DNA from: Vibrio gallaecicus
GTDB taxonomy: Bacteria; Pseudomonadota; Gammaproteobacteria; Enterobacterales; Vibrionaceae
Assembly (NCBI RefSeq): GCF_024347495.1
Contig: NZ_AP025491.1
Location: 1,054,001 to 1,118,000 of the forward strand
Length of the DNA: 64,000 nt
Direction: 5' to 3'
Part shown: piece by piece, positions 54,017-62,833 of the stretch
Numbering within the stretch: position 1 is the first letter of the stretch
How the letters are laid out: each line of letters starts with the position of its first letter
Program-made: the position numbers and the translations under genes
The notes under the pieces: model-generated
Seen by the model: the letters and a program-made list of their open reading frames with translations, nothing else
What the model was told of the DNA's origin: nothing
Database searches by the model: none

Positions 54017-56821
54017 TTATATAGTAATTAGCTCAATACGCACAGGACCAACAAAATCACCACTATTGGTCAGCAAAACCGGGACTGGCAAAACCGGTTT
54101 TAACTTCAACTTCGAAAGCTGCTCTGGTGAGACGCGTAATAAATATGTCCCTAAAGGTATTTTGTCCATCAAAAAGAAACCGTCATACTCCGACACACTC
54201 TCTTTAATCACGATACCTTGCTGATTAATTAGTTGCATGACAACCCCCCCCACTTGTGTGTATTCGCCATCTTTCAATAAATAGGTATCACCATCCACTT
54301 CCCCCGTCGCAATAATAGGGTAATCGAATGTTTCGAAAACCCCTGAACGCCCAAGAACGCTTGCACCCGCAATGTTGGGGACTAAGTATGGATCAGAAAG
54401 GCTCGTTTCATCTATCACAATATCTCTTGAGCGAATATTACTTAACCCAGAAATTAACGTATGACCATTTTGTAATGTTTGACCAGAAGTCAATTGCAGC
54501 CCCTTGATCTCCTGCTCTTCTTGATCGAAGACTCCATTACCATTGGTGTCACTAAACGCTCTTAGCTCCAGCGCGCCACTGCTCGCTAAGCTATCCGCTC
54601 TCATATACAGTTTGCTCGAAGCCGTTGAATAACCTAATCCGAATGACATCGCGAGACCAACCTCGTACTCCCCTTCACTGTCAGCGCTAAGATTCAGACT
54701 CATATCAATATTCTCGAACACTTTACTCACCGTTAACTCATAATCCGTCAAATTCGAATCCATATCATAATCAAGACCGAAACCTAAGTAATAGCCCCAC
54801 TCAGTGCGTCTACTTGCACTGAGAGATGCACTAGTTAGTTGATGCTTAGGAATCAGCTCATAATCAAGACCAGATCTCAGAGACCAATCCGTAATACGCT
54901 TACTAAATGCTAAGCCACCATCCAAATTTTTTTCACGCGAATAATAAAGAGAATAATCAAGCTCATTGGTTATTTGTACGAAAGAAGTAGATAAAGAAAT
55001 TCGCTGGCTAAAACTGTATTGATCGGTTCGCCCGCCAACACCAACTTTCTCTTCTACTTCCTCCCTTGTGGTCGCAAGACTTAAGCCTAAAAACCCAAAT
55101 CTATCGTCTAATCGTATTTCAGATTCACGCACAACGGCATTATCACCTTGTTCATGTGAAGGTGAATCAAAACCTCTTAACTCTAGATGTTTGAAATTTA
55201 TATTAGTCGAGAGAACTTGGGTTTGTAACTGCCAGTTAAATGCTGGGTTGCTACCATCGTCGACAAGAATATTAAAATCATTAAACATTCCCCAAAAGGC
55301 CCAATTAGCACCGATACTAAACAGTTGCTGCCGACGGCTGTTATCAAACACAGAAGCAGTATTCATGTTAAGCGTGACGTCTCGCGTAGCTCCATAACTC
55401 AGCTTCGCTCCAAGCTGGTATTCACCTTCACCATCACTCGCGACATAATCCGTCGTGGTTAAATCTATAACTGGAACATCTAACTGGTTAACACCAAACT
55501 CATAGCCCCACTTTCCCGGGCTCAGCTGAGCATCACCAATGTAGACTGACTCATATCGTTCTTCTATTTGACCTTCTGGTCCATAAAACACCAATTTAAT
55601 GGCATTGGTTCCGAACACCAGTTCAACATCTTCAAATTCATATAAACCATCATTTCTATCACGCGACGACTGCATAGCAATCAACTGATTATTTACATAC
55701 AGTTCAACCTCCCAACCATTGATCAACATACCTCGTAAAGTTGTGCGATCAAATTCACTCGCTCGACCCAATTCTCGGTTTGAAAGGTAAACTCCTCGAC
55801 CTGACGAGCTACTTGTTAAGTGATCGATATTTGGGGTAAATACATCACCAATTTGAAATTCCGTGGTGCCTAGAATTCCAGTATCTACGGGGTCGATACG
55901 CCCTAAAGACCATCGACTGCTGGTGATGCTAGGTTCTGAAAGAGAACCTGCGAGATAAAGCTCACTGGTCAACTTAGCTAAGTCGCCTGTCGTAAGTACA
56001 CTGTAGTCTGATTGCCACTCACGATTGGAATCAATACTCGAGCTCAGGCTGACATCAACTAAAGGGAATGATAACCATTGGTAGTCAAAGTCAATGAGTG
56101 GGTAAGCTTGTTGCTCGTAACCTGAACGGTTTAAATCTTTTGCGCGTTTATCCCGTGCGATTTGTTGTTCAATGGGTAAAGCCTCTGTCGAACTAATATG
56201 CAGGGTTAGCTCCGACACCTCTAATTCGAAGATAATGGGAAACCACTGCTGCAATAATCGAGAGCTTATATATAAATCATCAAACTCATGTCTATAATCG
56301 GTAGCTTCAATGGTGTAGTTAGTAGATCCAACGAATGCAGTATGATCCTTTAAATCAAGTTTAAACCGCTGGCTCTCTTTCATAAACCAGCCCGTTGCTA
56401 CACCTTCGAAAGGATCAACTTCAATCGGAAAACGAAGGCGCTCCGAGATTTCCCCTAACGGAACATACAGCAAGTCATTGGCTGAGAAGGCAAGAAAACT
56501 ATCATGGAGTATTACTCTGCCTAATTTTAGTTCCAGTATTAACGGTTCATCATCCATCAGCTCGTTTTGACTTCCTTTAACATCAACCGCGAAAAATATA
56601 ATGAAAAGAATCAATACTAATTGGCGAACCGAAATAGTATTGATTATATTGAGTTTATTATCTGTATTAATCTTACCCGCTATATTAAGCTTATTCGAAA
56701 CATTAAGCTTGTGCGAAACGTTAAGCTTGTTCGCTGAATTTAATGCATTCAGTGAATGACGACAGAGGCTAAGGCACCTTCTTAAGGTCGACCAGATCCG
56801 TGGAATTTGTGCTGCAACCAT
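54017..56821 (-). CDS. Fimbrial outer-membrane usher (TcfC/CS1-type) with repetitive N-terminus
   Basis: The 934-residue usher resembles the alpha (CS1/CFA-I, TcfC) class: an N-terminal domain after residue 85, a long beta-barrel, and a C-terminal SDTNGNGVFDQEEQEIKGLQL followed by carboxypeptidase-like GVVMQLINQQGIVIKESVSEYDGFFLMDKIPLGTYLLRV. Before the hydrophobic export segment (about 66-82) lie six hexapeptide repeats of NKLNVS type (residues 31-66), unusual for an usher. It exports and polymerises the pilins delivered by the chaperone gene product upstream, 16 nt away. Confidence 0.88.
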   Translation of the reverse strand: MVAAQIPRIWSTLRRCLSLCRHSLNALNSANKLNVSHKLNVSNKLNIAGKINTDNKLNIINTISVRQLVLILFIIFFAVDVKGSQNELMDDEPLILELKLGRVILHDSFLAFSANDLLYVPLGEISERLRFPIEVDPFEGVATGWFMKESQRFKLDLKDHTAFVGSTNYTIEATDYRHEFDDLYISSRLLQQWFPIIFELEVSELTLHISSTEALPIEQQIARDKRAKDLNRSGYEQQAYPLIDFDYQWLSFPLVDVSLSSSIDSNREWQSDYSVLTTGDLAKLTSELYLAGSLSEPSITSSRWSLGRIDPVDTGILGTTEFQIGDVFTPNIDHLTSSSSGRGVYLSNRELGRASEFDRTTLRGMLINGWEVELYVNNQLIAMQSSRDRNDGLYEFEDVELVFGTNAIKLVFYGPEGQIEERYESVYIGDAQLSPGKWGYEFGVNQLDVPVIDLTTTDYVASDGEGEYQLGAKLSYGATRDVTLNMNTASVFDNSRRQQLFSIGANWAFWGMFNDFNILVDDGSNPAFNWQLQTQVLSTNINFKHLELRGFDSPSHEQGDNAVVRESEIRLDDRFGFLGLSLATTREEVEEKVGVGGRTDQYSFSQRISLSTSFVQITNELDYSLYYSREKNLDGGLAFSKRITDWSLRSGLDYELIPKHQLTSASLSASRRTEWGYYLGFGLDYDMDSNLTDYELTVSKVFENIDMSLNLSADSEGEYEVGLAMSFGLGYSTASSKLYMRADSLASSGALELRAFSDTNGNGVFDQEEQEIKGLQLTSGQTLQNGHTLISGLSNIRSRDIVIDETSLSDPYLVPNIAGASVLGRSGVFETFDYPIIATGEVDGDTYLLKDGEYTQVGGVVMQLINQQGIVIKESVSEYDGFFLMDKIPLGTYLLRVSPEQLSKLKLKPVLPVPVLLTNSGDFVGPVRIELITI
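56624..56731 (-). repeat. 18 bp tandem repeats encoding the usher N-terminus
   Basis: Degenerate 18 bp units, on the plus strand of the form AAGCTTGTGCGAAACGTT, repeat about six times. They encode hexapeptides NKLNVS, HKLNVS, NKLNIA, GKINTD, NKLNII and NTISVR. Confidence 0.8.
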
Positions 56822-56837
56822 GATGCACCAACCGTTT

Positions 56838-57665
56838 CTAATGATTATATGCAGACGACCACATCAAGTTCTCTTCAAAAAATAGCTCATCACTTTTATG
56901 CCGCTTAAACACGACCTTTAAAGGTGTTTTACCATCCCAATCATTCAATTTTAGCGTTATACTGCGCTCAGTCATTGGGTAATAAAAAGCCATATTTCGA
57001 AGTTTTGCTATTGGTTCTTCACTCGCCTCAGCCAAAATATCAACATCGCTGTAAACACTTGTGTCTCCAAACCTATCCAGCTGCATTTTAAGAGCATACC
57101 CTTGCTTTTCCTGACGGATCGTATATTGATTTAGGGCAACAACAGTATCAGCTGAAGAAGAAAGCCGAACAAATACTGGGATAGACATGGATGTCGTGAT
57201 TTTGAGACCAATACCCACTTCATTATTCTTTACTAAATCTGAATTCAAAGCCGTATTTATGTCATTACTTTTCTTGTCTGGAACTTCAGTCAACACTAAA
57301 TGGCTTCTAAATTCGCCAATATCTGATTGGCGTACTCTTCTTGCAAGAATTTTAACCGTTTGACTTCCGTTAGCTGCGATCTTTATTTGCCGAGGTGAAA
57401 GCCTTAACATCTTTGCCGCGGAATTTTTGGTTATATCGCCTTCATCAACGAGCTCTAAATTTCCATCTTCCGTCATAGACATATCAACGAAATTTAATCG
57501 ATAAGTCACCGCCTCATCAGATGAATTAAATAAATAGAGATGATGTAACCTTTGGCTGGGCTCAAACTCTATTCTATAATCACTTAAACTCACTGATGCA
57601 TTAACGGAAAATATAAAAAAATTAAAAACAGTAATAAGTGACAGTATTCTTATAATATATGACAT
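56838..57665 (-). CDS. Periplasmic fimbrial chaperone
   Basis: The 275-residue protein has a signal peptide (residues 6-23) and a PapD-like first domain: YRIEFEPSQRLHHLYLFNSSDEAVTYRLNFVDM, then MLRLSPRQIKIAANGSQTVKILARR, the donor-strand region, and IPVFVRLSS. A second Ig-like domain ends LKVVFKRH. It carries pilins to the usher. It lies between the pilin genes and the usher gene, behind an intrinsic terminator. Confidence 0.87.
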   Translation of the reverse strand: MSYIIRILSLITVFNFFIFSVNASVSLSDYRIEFEPSQRLHHLYLFNSSDEAVTYRLNFVDMSMTEDGNLELVDEGDITKNSAAKMLRLSPRQIKIAANGSQTVKILARRVRQSDIGEFRSHLVLTEVPDKKSNDINTALNSDLVKNNEVGIGLKITTSMSIPVFVRLSSSADTVVALNQYTIRQEKQGYALKMQLDRFGDTSVYSDVDILAEASEEPIAKLRNMAFYYPMTERSITLKLNDWDGKTPLKVVFKRHKSDELFFEENLMWSSAYNH

Positions 57666-57682
57666 ACTTCATCCTTGACGGT

Positions 57683-57722
57683 ATTTTATATAAAAAATAA
57701 GAGGCTTTAAAAGCCTCTTATT
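57683..57722 (-). terminator. Intrinsic terminator between pilin and chaperone genes
   Basis: AATAAGAGGCTTT and AAAGCCTCTTATT form a long perfect stem with a minimal loop. Reading leftward, TTTTTTATATAAAATACC follows. It should end most transcripts after the pilins and let a minority continue into chaperone and usher. Confidence 0.8.
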
Positions 57723-57732
57723 AATACCGCAA

Positions 57733-58266
57733 TTATAAATAAGTTGCGGCTAGCTCATATGTACAATCTATTTTCCCGACGAATCCGGCGTCAATGCCCA
57801 TCACGACACCCACTTCAAACTCTCCAGAGGCCCCGTCAAACTCAGGTCTCCAATCTAGGAACCCATATCGAACATACTTCTCGCCATCGATCATTTCACG
57901 TACAACAACCGCCAAGTCTCCATGAGTACCTTGGTTACATGACGCAATGGCTCCTTTCGTAATTCTGGCAGCAAAGCCCTCTGTACCAGAATATGTAAAT
58001 TTGCCCGCTTTAGATCCGACTGTAGTTAAAACCGTTGGAAAAAGGTTGTCGTCAGCCCCCTCTCTAACCTTCCCATCAGGAGTGAGTAAGACGTAGCGTT
58101 CGAGCTCAGAGCTAGGAATTTTCCCAAAATCTGCTAATTGGCTTTGCTCCAATTTGATTGGATTCATGACATTAGCACCAACGTCACAATCCGCATCTTC
58201 AGTTTCGGCAGCACTAACACACCAGGGAATACTAGCCACTAATGCTGCTATACATAATTTGTTCAT
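57733..58266 (-). CDS. Fimbrial subunit, DUF4402-like
   Basis: The 177-residue secreted protein has a signal peptide (cut near VSAAE), then DCDVGANVMNPIKLEQSQLADFGKI, a beta-rich body, and C-terminal GKIDCTYELAATYL. The conserved opening strand and final Y-strand resemble DUF4402/CS1-type pilins. Two cysteine pairs suggest disulphides. It is probably a tip or second subunit alongside the smaller pilin upstream. Confidence 0.75.
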   Translation of the reverse strand: MNKLCIAALVASIPWCVSAAETEDADCDVGANVMNPIKLEQSQLADFGKIPSSELERYVLLTPDGKVREGADDNLFPTVLTTVGSKAGKFTYSGTEGFAARITKGAIASCNQGTHGDLAVVVREMIDGEKYVRYGFLDWRPEFDGASGEFEVGVVMGIDAGFVGKIDCTYELAATYL

Positions 58267-58334
58267 AAAGTATCTCCTTATACGCGATGAGAAAAGTCAA
58301 ATCGACCTCCCTCATCACCATAAATCTACAATCA

Positions 58335-58796
58335 TTACTGATAGTTAGCGGCTAAATTAACCATACATACTGCTGCTGCATTAGGACCGCTTGGAGCGGT
58401 ATATGTGTACTTCACGGGTTGAATGAATGTATCGTTAGTTGTGACTACGACAAATGTAGGGTTTTTTGTATCAAGCTTCACGGTACCATTTACGCCCATG
58501 TCCTTTGGGTCGTGGCACTTACTGTTATCTTCTTGTACAGATGCCACTAAATCCAATGTATAGCCATCTGTTGCGTTAATAAGAAAGTCAAGTTGAGCAA
58601 CCGATACCGAATTGGTTTTCACACGCCCTAACGCACCGTTATTACCATTTTCAGGCGGACTTACTACTAATGGGTTAATGACTTCTGCATTAATTTCACC
58701 TTGTGCAGTATCACTCATCCAGTCTGTTGTAGTTGCAAACACAGTAGATGAGCCAAGAGAAACAGCGATTAGAATGGATAATGTTCTGACGTTCAT
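58335..58796 (-). CDS. Fimbrial major-subunit candidate, DUF4402-like
   Basis: The 153-residue protein has a signal peptide (cleavage near VFATT). A short beta domain follows (QGEINAEVINPLVVSPPENGNNGALGRV, SVAQLDFLINATDGYTLDL), ending in CMVNLAANYQ. Being the first gene of the operon, upstream of the terminator, it fits the most abundant pilin. The promoter region holds the palindrome at 58899. ATG with AAGGAAATAATT upstream. Confidence 0.78.
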   Translation of the reverse strand: MNVRTLSILIAVSLGSSTVFATTTDWMSDTAQGEINAEVINPLVVSPPENGNNGALGRVKTNSVSVAQLDFLINATDGYTLDLVASVQEDNSKCHDPKDMGVNGTVKLDTKNPTFVVVTTNDTFIQPVKYTYTAPSGPNAAAVCMVNLAANYQ

Positions 58797-58898
58797 AATT
58801 ATTTCCTTATTAAATTAAACTTCATCATTTATTACTATTTGAAAGTTAATTCATTTATTAACTTGGTATTTATTATGAACATTCCATTCGTTTATTCC

Positions 58899-58915
58899 TC
58901 ACCCATTCCGGGTGA
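58899..58915. promoter_or_regulatory. CACCC-N5-GGGTG palindrome, copy 2
   Basis: TCACCC-ATTCC-GGGTGA is symmetric over six bases per arm. It lies about midway between the divergent pilin start (58796) and peroxidase start (59022), 103-107 bases from each. Confidence 0.65.
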
Positions 58916-59021
58916 TTATTTATACCCACAATCAATATAAAATATTAAACATAGAATTCAATCCACAAAAAATAATACCAAAGAGTTAGTTTTAAAATTC
59001 AAAAACATGAAGGGAAGTATC

Positions 59022-60539
59022 ATGAGCAATAAGAAAATAGTATTTAAGACTTCATACCTAACTATGTTCACTGTATTGATTTTTGCAACATCTTTTATAT
59101 TTGGTTGCCTCCATGAAAGCCCGAGTGACATAACATTAAAAGAACTGATCGCAGAGCAGCACTTAGATTCAGACCCACTTAATGACGTTGTACATAAAGA
59201 TATTCGCAACCCGGTCGTGCAGCTCGGTAAAAAATTGTTCTACACCATGTCGCTAGGAGGTGAAGAAGACAGCGCGTGTGTCAGTTGCCATCACCCAATG
59301 CTCGGTGGCGGAGACCAACTCCCATTATCCATCGGCATACATGCCACTGAACCTCATTTATTAGGCGTAGGAAGAACCACAAAGCAAAACACTCCCCCTT
59401 TAGTACCTAGACAAGCCTTAACTACTTTTAACATCGCATTATGGAAACAGGCATTATTTTGGGATGGGAGAGTTGAAGTACACGGTGTGGATACCACCAC
59501 AGGTTCACCAATTATAAATACACCTGATGGTTCTCCAGATCAGAGTGCTAATGTCGATATTCTGCATGCTCAAGCTGCTTTTCCTGTGACTTCTCAAGAA
59601 GAAATGAGAGGTAACTTCAAAGCTGGTGAACCCAATGATGCACTTCGGCTCCACCTAGCAAAAAGGCTGGCAGATACCCCGGAAGGTGGGGATCTACCAC
59701 TCAGTTTTAGCCACTGGGAGCAAGAATTCAGAAGCGCCTTTGATATGCCTTTAGAGCCAATTGAAGAAGTGATTACTTTTAGACATATTCAAACTGCTTT
59801 AAGTGATTTTCAGCGCACCATGATTTTTTTAGAACACCCTTGGCGTCAGTATTTAAATGGGGATCTAAACGCAATGACAAAGCAACAAAAACAGGGAGCA
59901 ATTTTGTTTTATACCAACAAACAGGATGGTGGAGCTGGTTGCAGTGCTTGCCATAATGGAGCTTTGTTATCTGATGAACAGTTCTACCCATTAGGGTTTC
60001 CTCAAATTGGGCGCGGCAAAGGAGATGGTCTACCCGACGCCCTGGGGAATACTGACGACTATGGTCGCTATCGTGTAACGGGAGTTACTACCGACATGTA
60101 CAAGTTTAGAACTCCTAGCCTACTGAATATTGCACATACTGCCCCATATGGTCATTCGGGCAACTTTGCAACGTTGGAAGAAGTAATTCGATATTCAGCA
60201 AAACCTGATCAAGAATTCATCCTTTTCTTCAATGAAACACGCTGGTGTCAATTTGAACAGTTTTCATCTCTTTCGGGTTGTATTGATCTTTTCCCTAGTG
60301 CCCAAACATTTACGCAACACTCAATAGACGCTAGGAAAGTGTTTGAAGAACAGCATCAAATTTCAGTCGAGCTTTCCAATGAGGAAATTTCAAAAATAAA
60401 GTCTTTTCTAGAAGCCTTAACTGATCCTTGTCTCTTAACTAGAGAATGCATGCAACCTTGGATTTATGAAGCACCGATTACAGAAGATCCCGATGAAAAT
60501 ATGCTTCGAGCAGTCGATAGAAATGGCAAGTTGCTTTAA
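59022..60539 (+). CDS. Di-heme cytochrome c peroxidase-like lipoprotein
   Basis: The 505-residue protein starts at the ATG preceded by AAGGGA (the upstream ATG at 59007 lies within that site). A lipoprotein signal ends FIFGC-LHES. Two haem motifs CVSCH (about residue 85) and CSACH (about 309) lie in the CcpA/MauG-type arrangement, with GGGDQLPLSIG and HSGNFATLEEVIRYS. It should be anchored in the outer or inner membrane facing the periplasm, and reduce peroxide or oxidise a partner. It sits inside the fimbrial locus, divergent from the pilins, which is unusual. Confidence 0.87.
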   Translation: MSNKKIVFKTSYLTMFTVLIFATSFIFGCLHESPSDITLKELIAEQHLDSDPLNDVVHKDIRNPVVQLGKKLFYTMSLGGEEDSACVSCHHPMLGGGDQLPLSIGIHATEPHLLGVGRTTKQNTPPLVPRQALTTFNIALWKQALFWDGRVEVHGVDTTTGSPIINTPDGSPDQSANVDILHAQAAFPVTSQEEMRGNFKAGEPNDALRLHLAKRLADTPEGGDLPLSFSHWEQEFRSAFDMPLEPIEEVITFRHIQTALSDFQRTMIFLEHPWRQYLNGDLNAMTKQQKQGAILFYTNKQDGGAGCSACHNGALLSDEQFYPLGFPQIGRGKGDGLPDALGNTDDYGRYRVTGVTTDMYKFRTPSLLNIAHTAPYGHSGNFATLEEVIRYSAKPDQEFILFFNETRWCQFEQFSSLSGCIDLFPSAQTFTQHSIDARKVFEEQHQISVELSNEEISKIKSFLEALTDPCLLTRECMQPWIYEAPITEDPDENMLRAVDRNGKLL

Positions 60540-60566
60540 TCAATTCATAACTGTTAATCAGCTTAT

Positions 60567-60607
60567 ATCTATTTATTTATCTATTTATCTATTTATCTAT
60601 TTATCTA
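60567..60607 (+). repeat. 8 bp tandem repeat upstream of a pilin-like gene
   Basis: About five imperfect units of TCTATTTA (a TCTA/TTTA alternation) lie between the peroxidase stop and the pilin-like gene, ending about 90 bases before its ATG. Slippage could alter promoter spacing. Confidence 0.85.
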
Positions 60608-60695
60608 CTCATGACGATTAAGCAATTCAACTATTCATCAACTCAACTTTAAGCAATTTACTATTAACCAAATATATAACTAAGGAGTGATACTG

Positions 60696-61211
60696 ATGAG
60701 TGACTCACACAATAAGCCGATACTTGTATTCTGTATGGCTACTTGCTTAGTAAGCAGTTCCTATGCATCAAGCTCTGAGTTCAATACAAAGAACCTTAGA
60801 AAAATACAAGTTAGACAAGTCGAACCTTTTAATTTAGGTATTTTAGCTATGGATTCACGCTACCCGGGTACCCTAGCAGTATCACCAGAAGGGAAGATAA
60901 AAAGCTCACGTATACATTTGGTCAACAGAGTAGATTCTCAATTACTTTCCGTTTGTGGGGAGCCCAACCAAGCGTTCTCTATCAGCCTACCTGAGCAGGT
61001 TTACATAAAGCAAAATGGAAGCACGATTGCTATGGTCTCCAGCTTTACCAATGACCTCAGTTCAAATTCGTCCATCCATTGGCAGTCCGTGATTCCTAGG
61101 AGCGGTTGTCGTACAATTAGCATTGGTGCTGGCATACAATGGTTCAATAATTTTTCTACTGGGCACATCACTGCAGATTACTCAATCGAAGCTCAATACA
61201 TCATGGATTAA
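60696..61211 (+). CDS. Third DUF4402-like fimbrial subunit
   Basis: The 171-residue protein has a signal peptide (cleavage near SSYAS), then RQVEPFNLGILAMDSRYPGTLAVSPEGKI, AFSISLP, and the closing AGIQWFNNFSTGHITADYSIEAQY, the pattern of DUF4402 pilins (L-x-F-G start, G-x-Y final strand). ATG at 60696 has AAGGAG eight bases upstream; a GTG nine bases earlier is inside that site. It probably adds a minor or adhesive subunit. Confidence 0.72.
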   Translation: MSDSHNKPILVFCMATCLVSSSYASSSEFNTKNLRKIQVRQVEPFNLGILAMDSRYPGTLAVSPEGKIKSSRIHLVNRVDSQLLSVCGEPNQAFSISLPEQVYIKQNGSTIAMVSSFTNDLSSNSSIHWQSVIPRSGCRTISIGAGIQWFNNFSTGHITADYSIEAQYIMD

Positions 61212-61326
61212 TTAAGACAAATGAGAGCTAACCCGTTAACTGTGATATGAATTCAAGAATAAAAGAGATACAAAACAACAATAGGGACCATATTTTTATA
61301 TGTTCTCAGTTAAGATCGTTGGATCA

Positions 61327-62055
61327 CTAGCATTCATAATGTATATGTCCTCGCCCTGCTCTTTTCGCGATATAAAGGAAGTTATCCGCTTTAAGTATCG
61401 CATTGTGTACTAATTCGTTAGGTTCTAGCCGAATAAACCCACCAGATACGGTGACGGGATGGAAACAAACCTCACATAAATATCGGTCTTGCTCAATACT
61501 ATTTTGTAAACGGTTAACAAGCTCAATCAATTCGACATTGCGATGTGCCTTTATAATCAGAATAAATTCATCGCCCCCAACCCGATAACATTCATCAAAT
61601 GTTCGGACATTTCCCTTTAAAATTTGTCCCACACGAATCAAAACTAAATCACCCGTATTATGCCCAAGTGAGTCATTAATTTGTTTGAAATAATCTATAT
61701 CAAGAACAATTACACCAATACTGTTAAAGCCTTGAGCTCTAACATCTTTCTTTATTCTGTAATCTGCGCCTTGTAAAAATATACGATTTTTTAATTCGGT
61801 GAGAGAGTCATTCTCTAGTTGATGTTTTGACGACCGGTAATATCGCGAAAATTTAATTAACAGATAATAAACAAAAGACCAAAAAAATAGAGTGATGAAA
61901 AAGAAAATAGAGGCATGGTAGTCATGGACGAGCACATTATCGATAATAATTTCATTATGCTGCTCATCTACGCTGAAGTACACAATATGCACAATCAAAA
62001 TTAGCATAACAAGATGTTTGTATTTGATAAGACGCCTTACATACTTCATACGCAT
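61327..62055 (-). CDS. Membrane diguanylate cyclase (intact GGDEF)
   Basis: The 242-residue protein has two membrane helices (about 14-30 and 45-68) with a short periplasmic loop. A complete GGDEF domain follows: DSLTELKNRIFL, IVLDIDYFKQINDSLGHNTGDLVL, YRVGGDEFILII. The I-site RxxD upstream of GGDEF is not evident (RTFDECYRVGGDEF has RTFD four residues before the motif), so product inhibition is uncertain. It follows the LuxR-type gene by 25 nt in the same direction and should feed c-di-GMP to this locus. Confidence 0.9.
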   Translation of the reverse strand: MRMKYVRRLIKYKHLVMLILIVHIVYFSVDEQHNEIIIDNVLVHDYHASIFFFITLFFWSFVYYLLIKFSRYYRSSKHQLENDSLTELKNRIFLQGADYRIKKDVRAQGFNSIGVIVLDIDYFKQINDSLGHNTGDLVLIRVGQILKGNVRTFDECYRVGGDEFILIIKAHRNVELIELVNRLQNSIEQDRYLCEVCFHPVTVSGGFIRLEPNELVHNAILKADNFLYIAKRAGRGHIHYEC

Positions 62056-62080
62056 CCCCTAATTAGTTTTTAATAACCTG

Positions 62081-62833
62081 CTATATCGATTCAAATGGCG
62101 CAGAGCCAAGCCATTTATAATGTCCATAGCAAGCAATAAGCTGGTTCTGACTATTACACTGTGATTTATTCAATATACTTTTGATTTGGCTGCGCACTGT
62201 CTCTTTAGACACTTGCCTAATATTTGCGACCTCAGTACTGCTCCACCCCTGTAATATGAGTTTCAATACATCACCTTCAGAAGGCGTTAAGTCTGGTTGC
62301 ATCATGCGACCACTACTAGACACTAAGTTATCCCATATATGCAGCAACTTGTGGTGCGCTGACCATGAGTTCGCCCAAGCGGTTGCGATATCACAAATTG
62401 TACGTAATTTATCCATCTCTGCAGAGTTTAAATCTCGTAGGCTATGCATGATGAAAGTGAATTGGAACCCATAAGTCACACAGTCTCGCACCATGTAAGC
62501 TTTAAGGTTGTTACTAATATTAGTAAGCTGGTTATGGTCGAAAACTTGTTGCTCTACAAATTTATCTTCGTATTGGCATATCTCTTTACACTTTTGCATT
62601 AAGCTATTGCTGAGGTATTTTTGAAGATGTTTATTGATACAGGCACTAAGATTTATTCGACCAGAGATAGATTCAATCACTTTCAATTCAGGGTGATTTG
62701 AATCTGAAAATATTACCAAAACAATGTTTTCTATACCTATCGCACCCAAGTCTTTCCGTATTTGATCTTCAAATTGTTTGAAAGGTATACCTAATGTTTG
62801 TGTTACCTCTACAGGGTACGTACTCATTGTCAT
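62081..62833 (-). CDS. LuxR-type transcriptional regulator
   Basis: The protein of about 250 residues has an N-terminal domain without clear similarity and a C-terminal LuxR helix-turn-helix (LTPSEGDVLKLILQGWSSTEVANIRQVSKETVRSQIKSIL). The start chosen is ATG at 62833 (MTMSTYPVEV) with AGG upstream; the frame is open to 62872. It lies upstream of the GGDEF gene in the same transcript. The palindrome at 62916 is in its promoter region. Confidence 0.8.
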   Translation of the reverse strand: MTMSTYPVEVTQTLGIPFKQFEDQIRKDLGAIGIENIVLVIFSDSNHPELKVIESISGRINLSACINKHLQKYLSNSLMQKCKEICQYEDKFVEQQVFDHNQLTNISNNLKAYMVRDCVTYGFQFTFIMHSLRDLNSAEMDKLRTICDIATAWANSWSAHHKLLHIWDNLVSSSGRMMQPDLTPSEGDVLKLILQGWSSTEVANIRQVSKETVRSQIKSILNKSQCNSQNQLIACYGHYKWLGSAPFESI

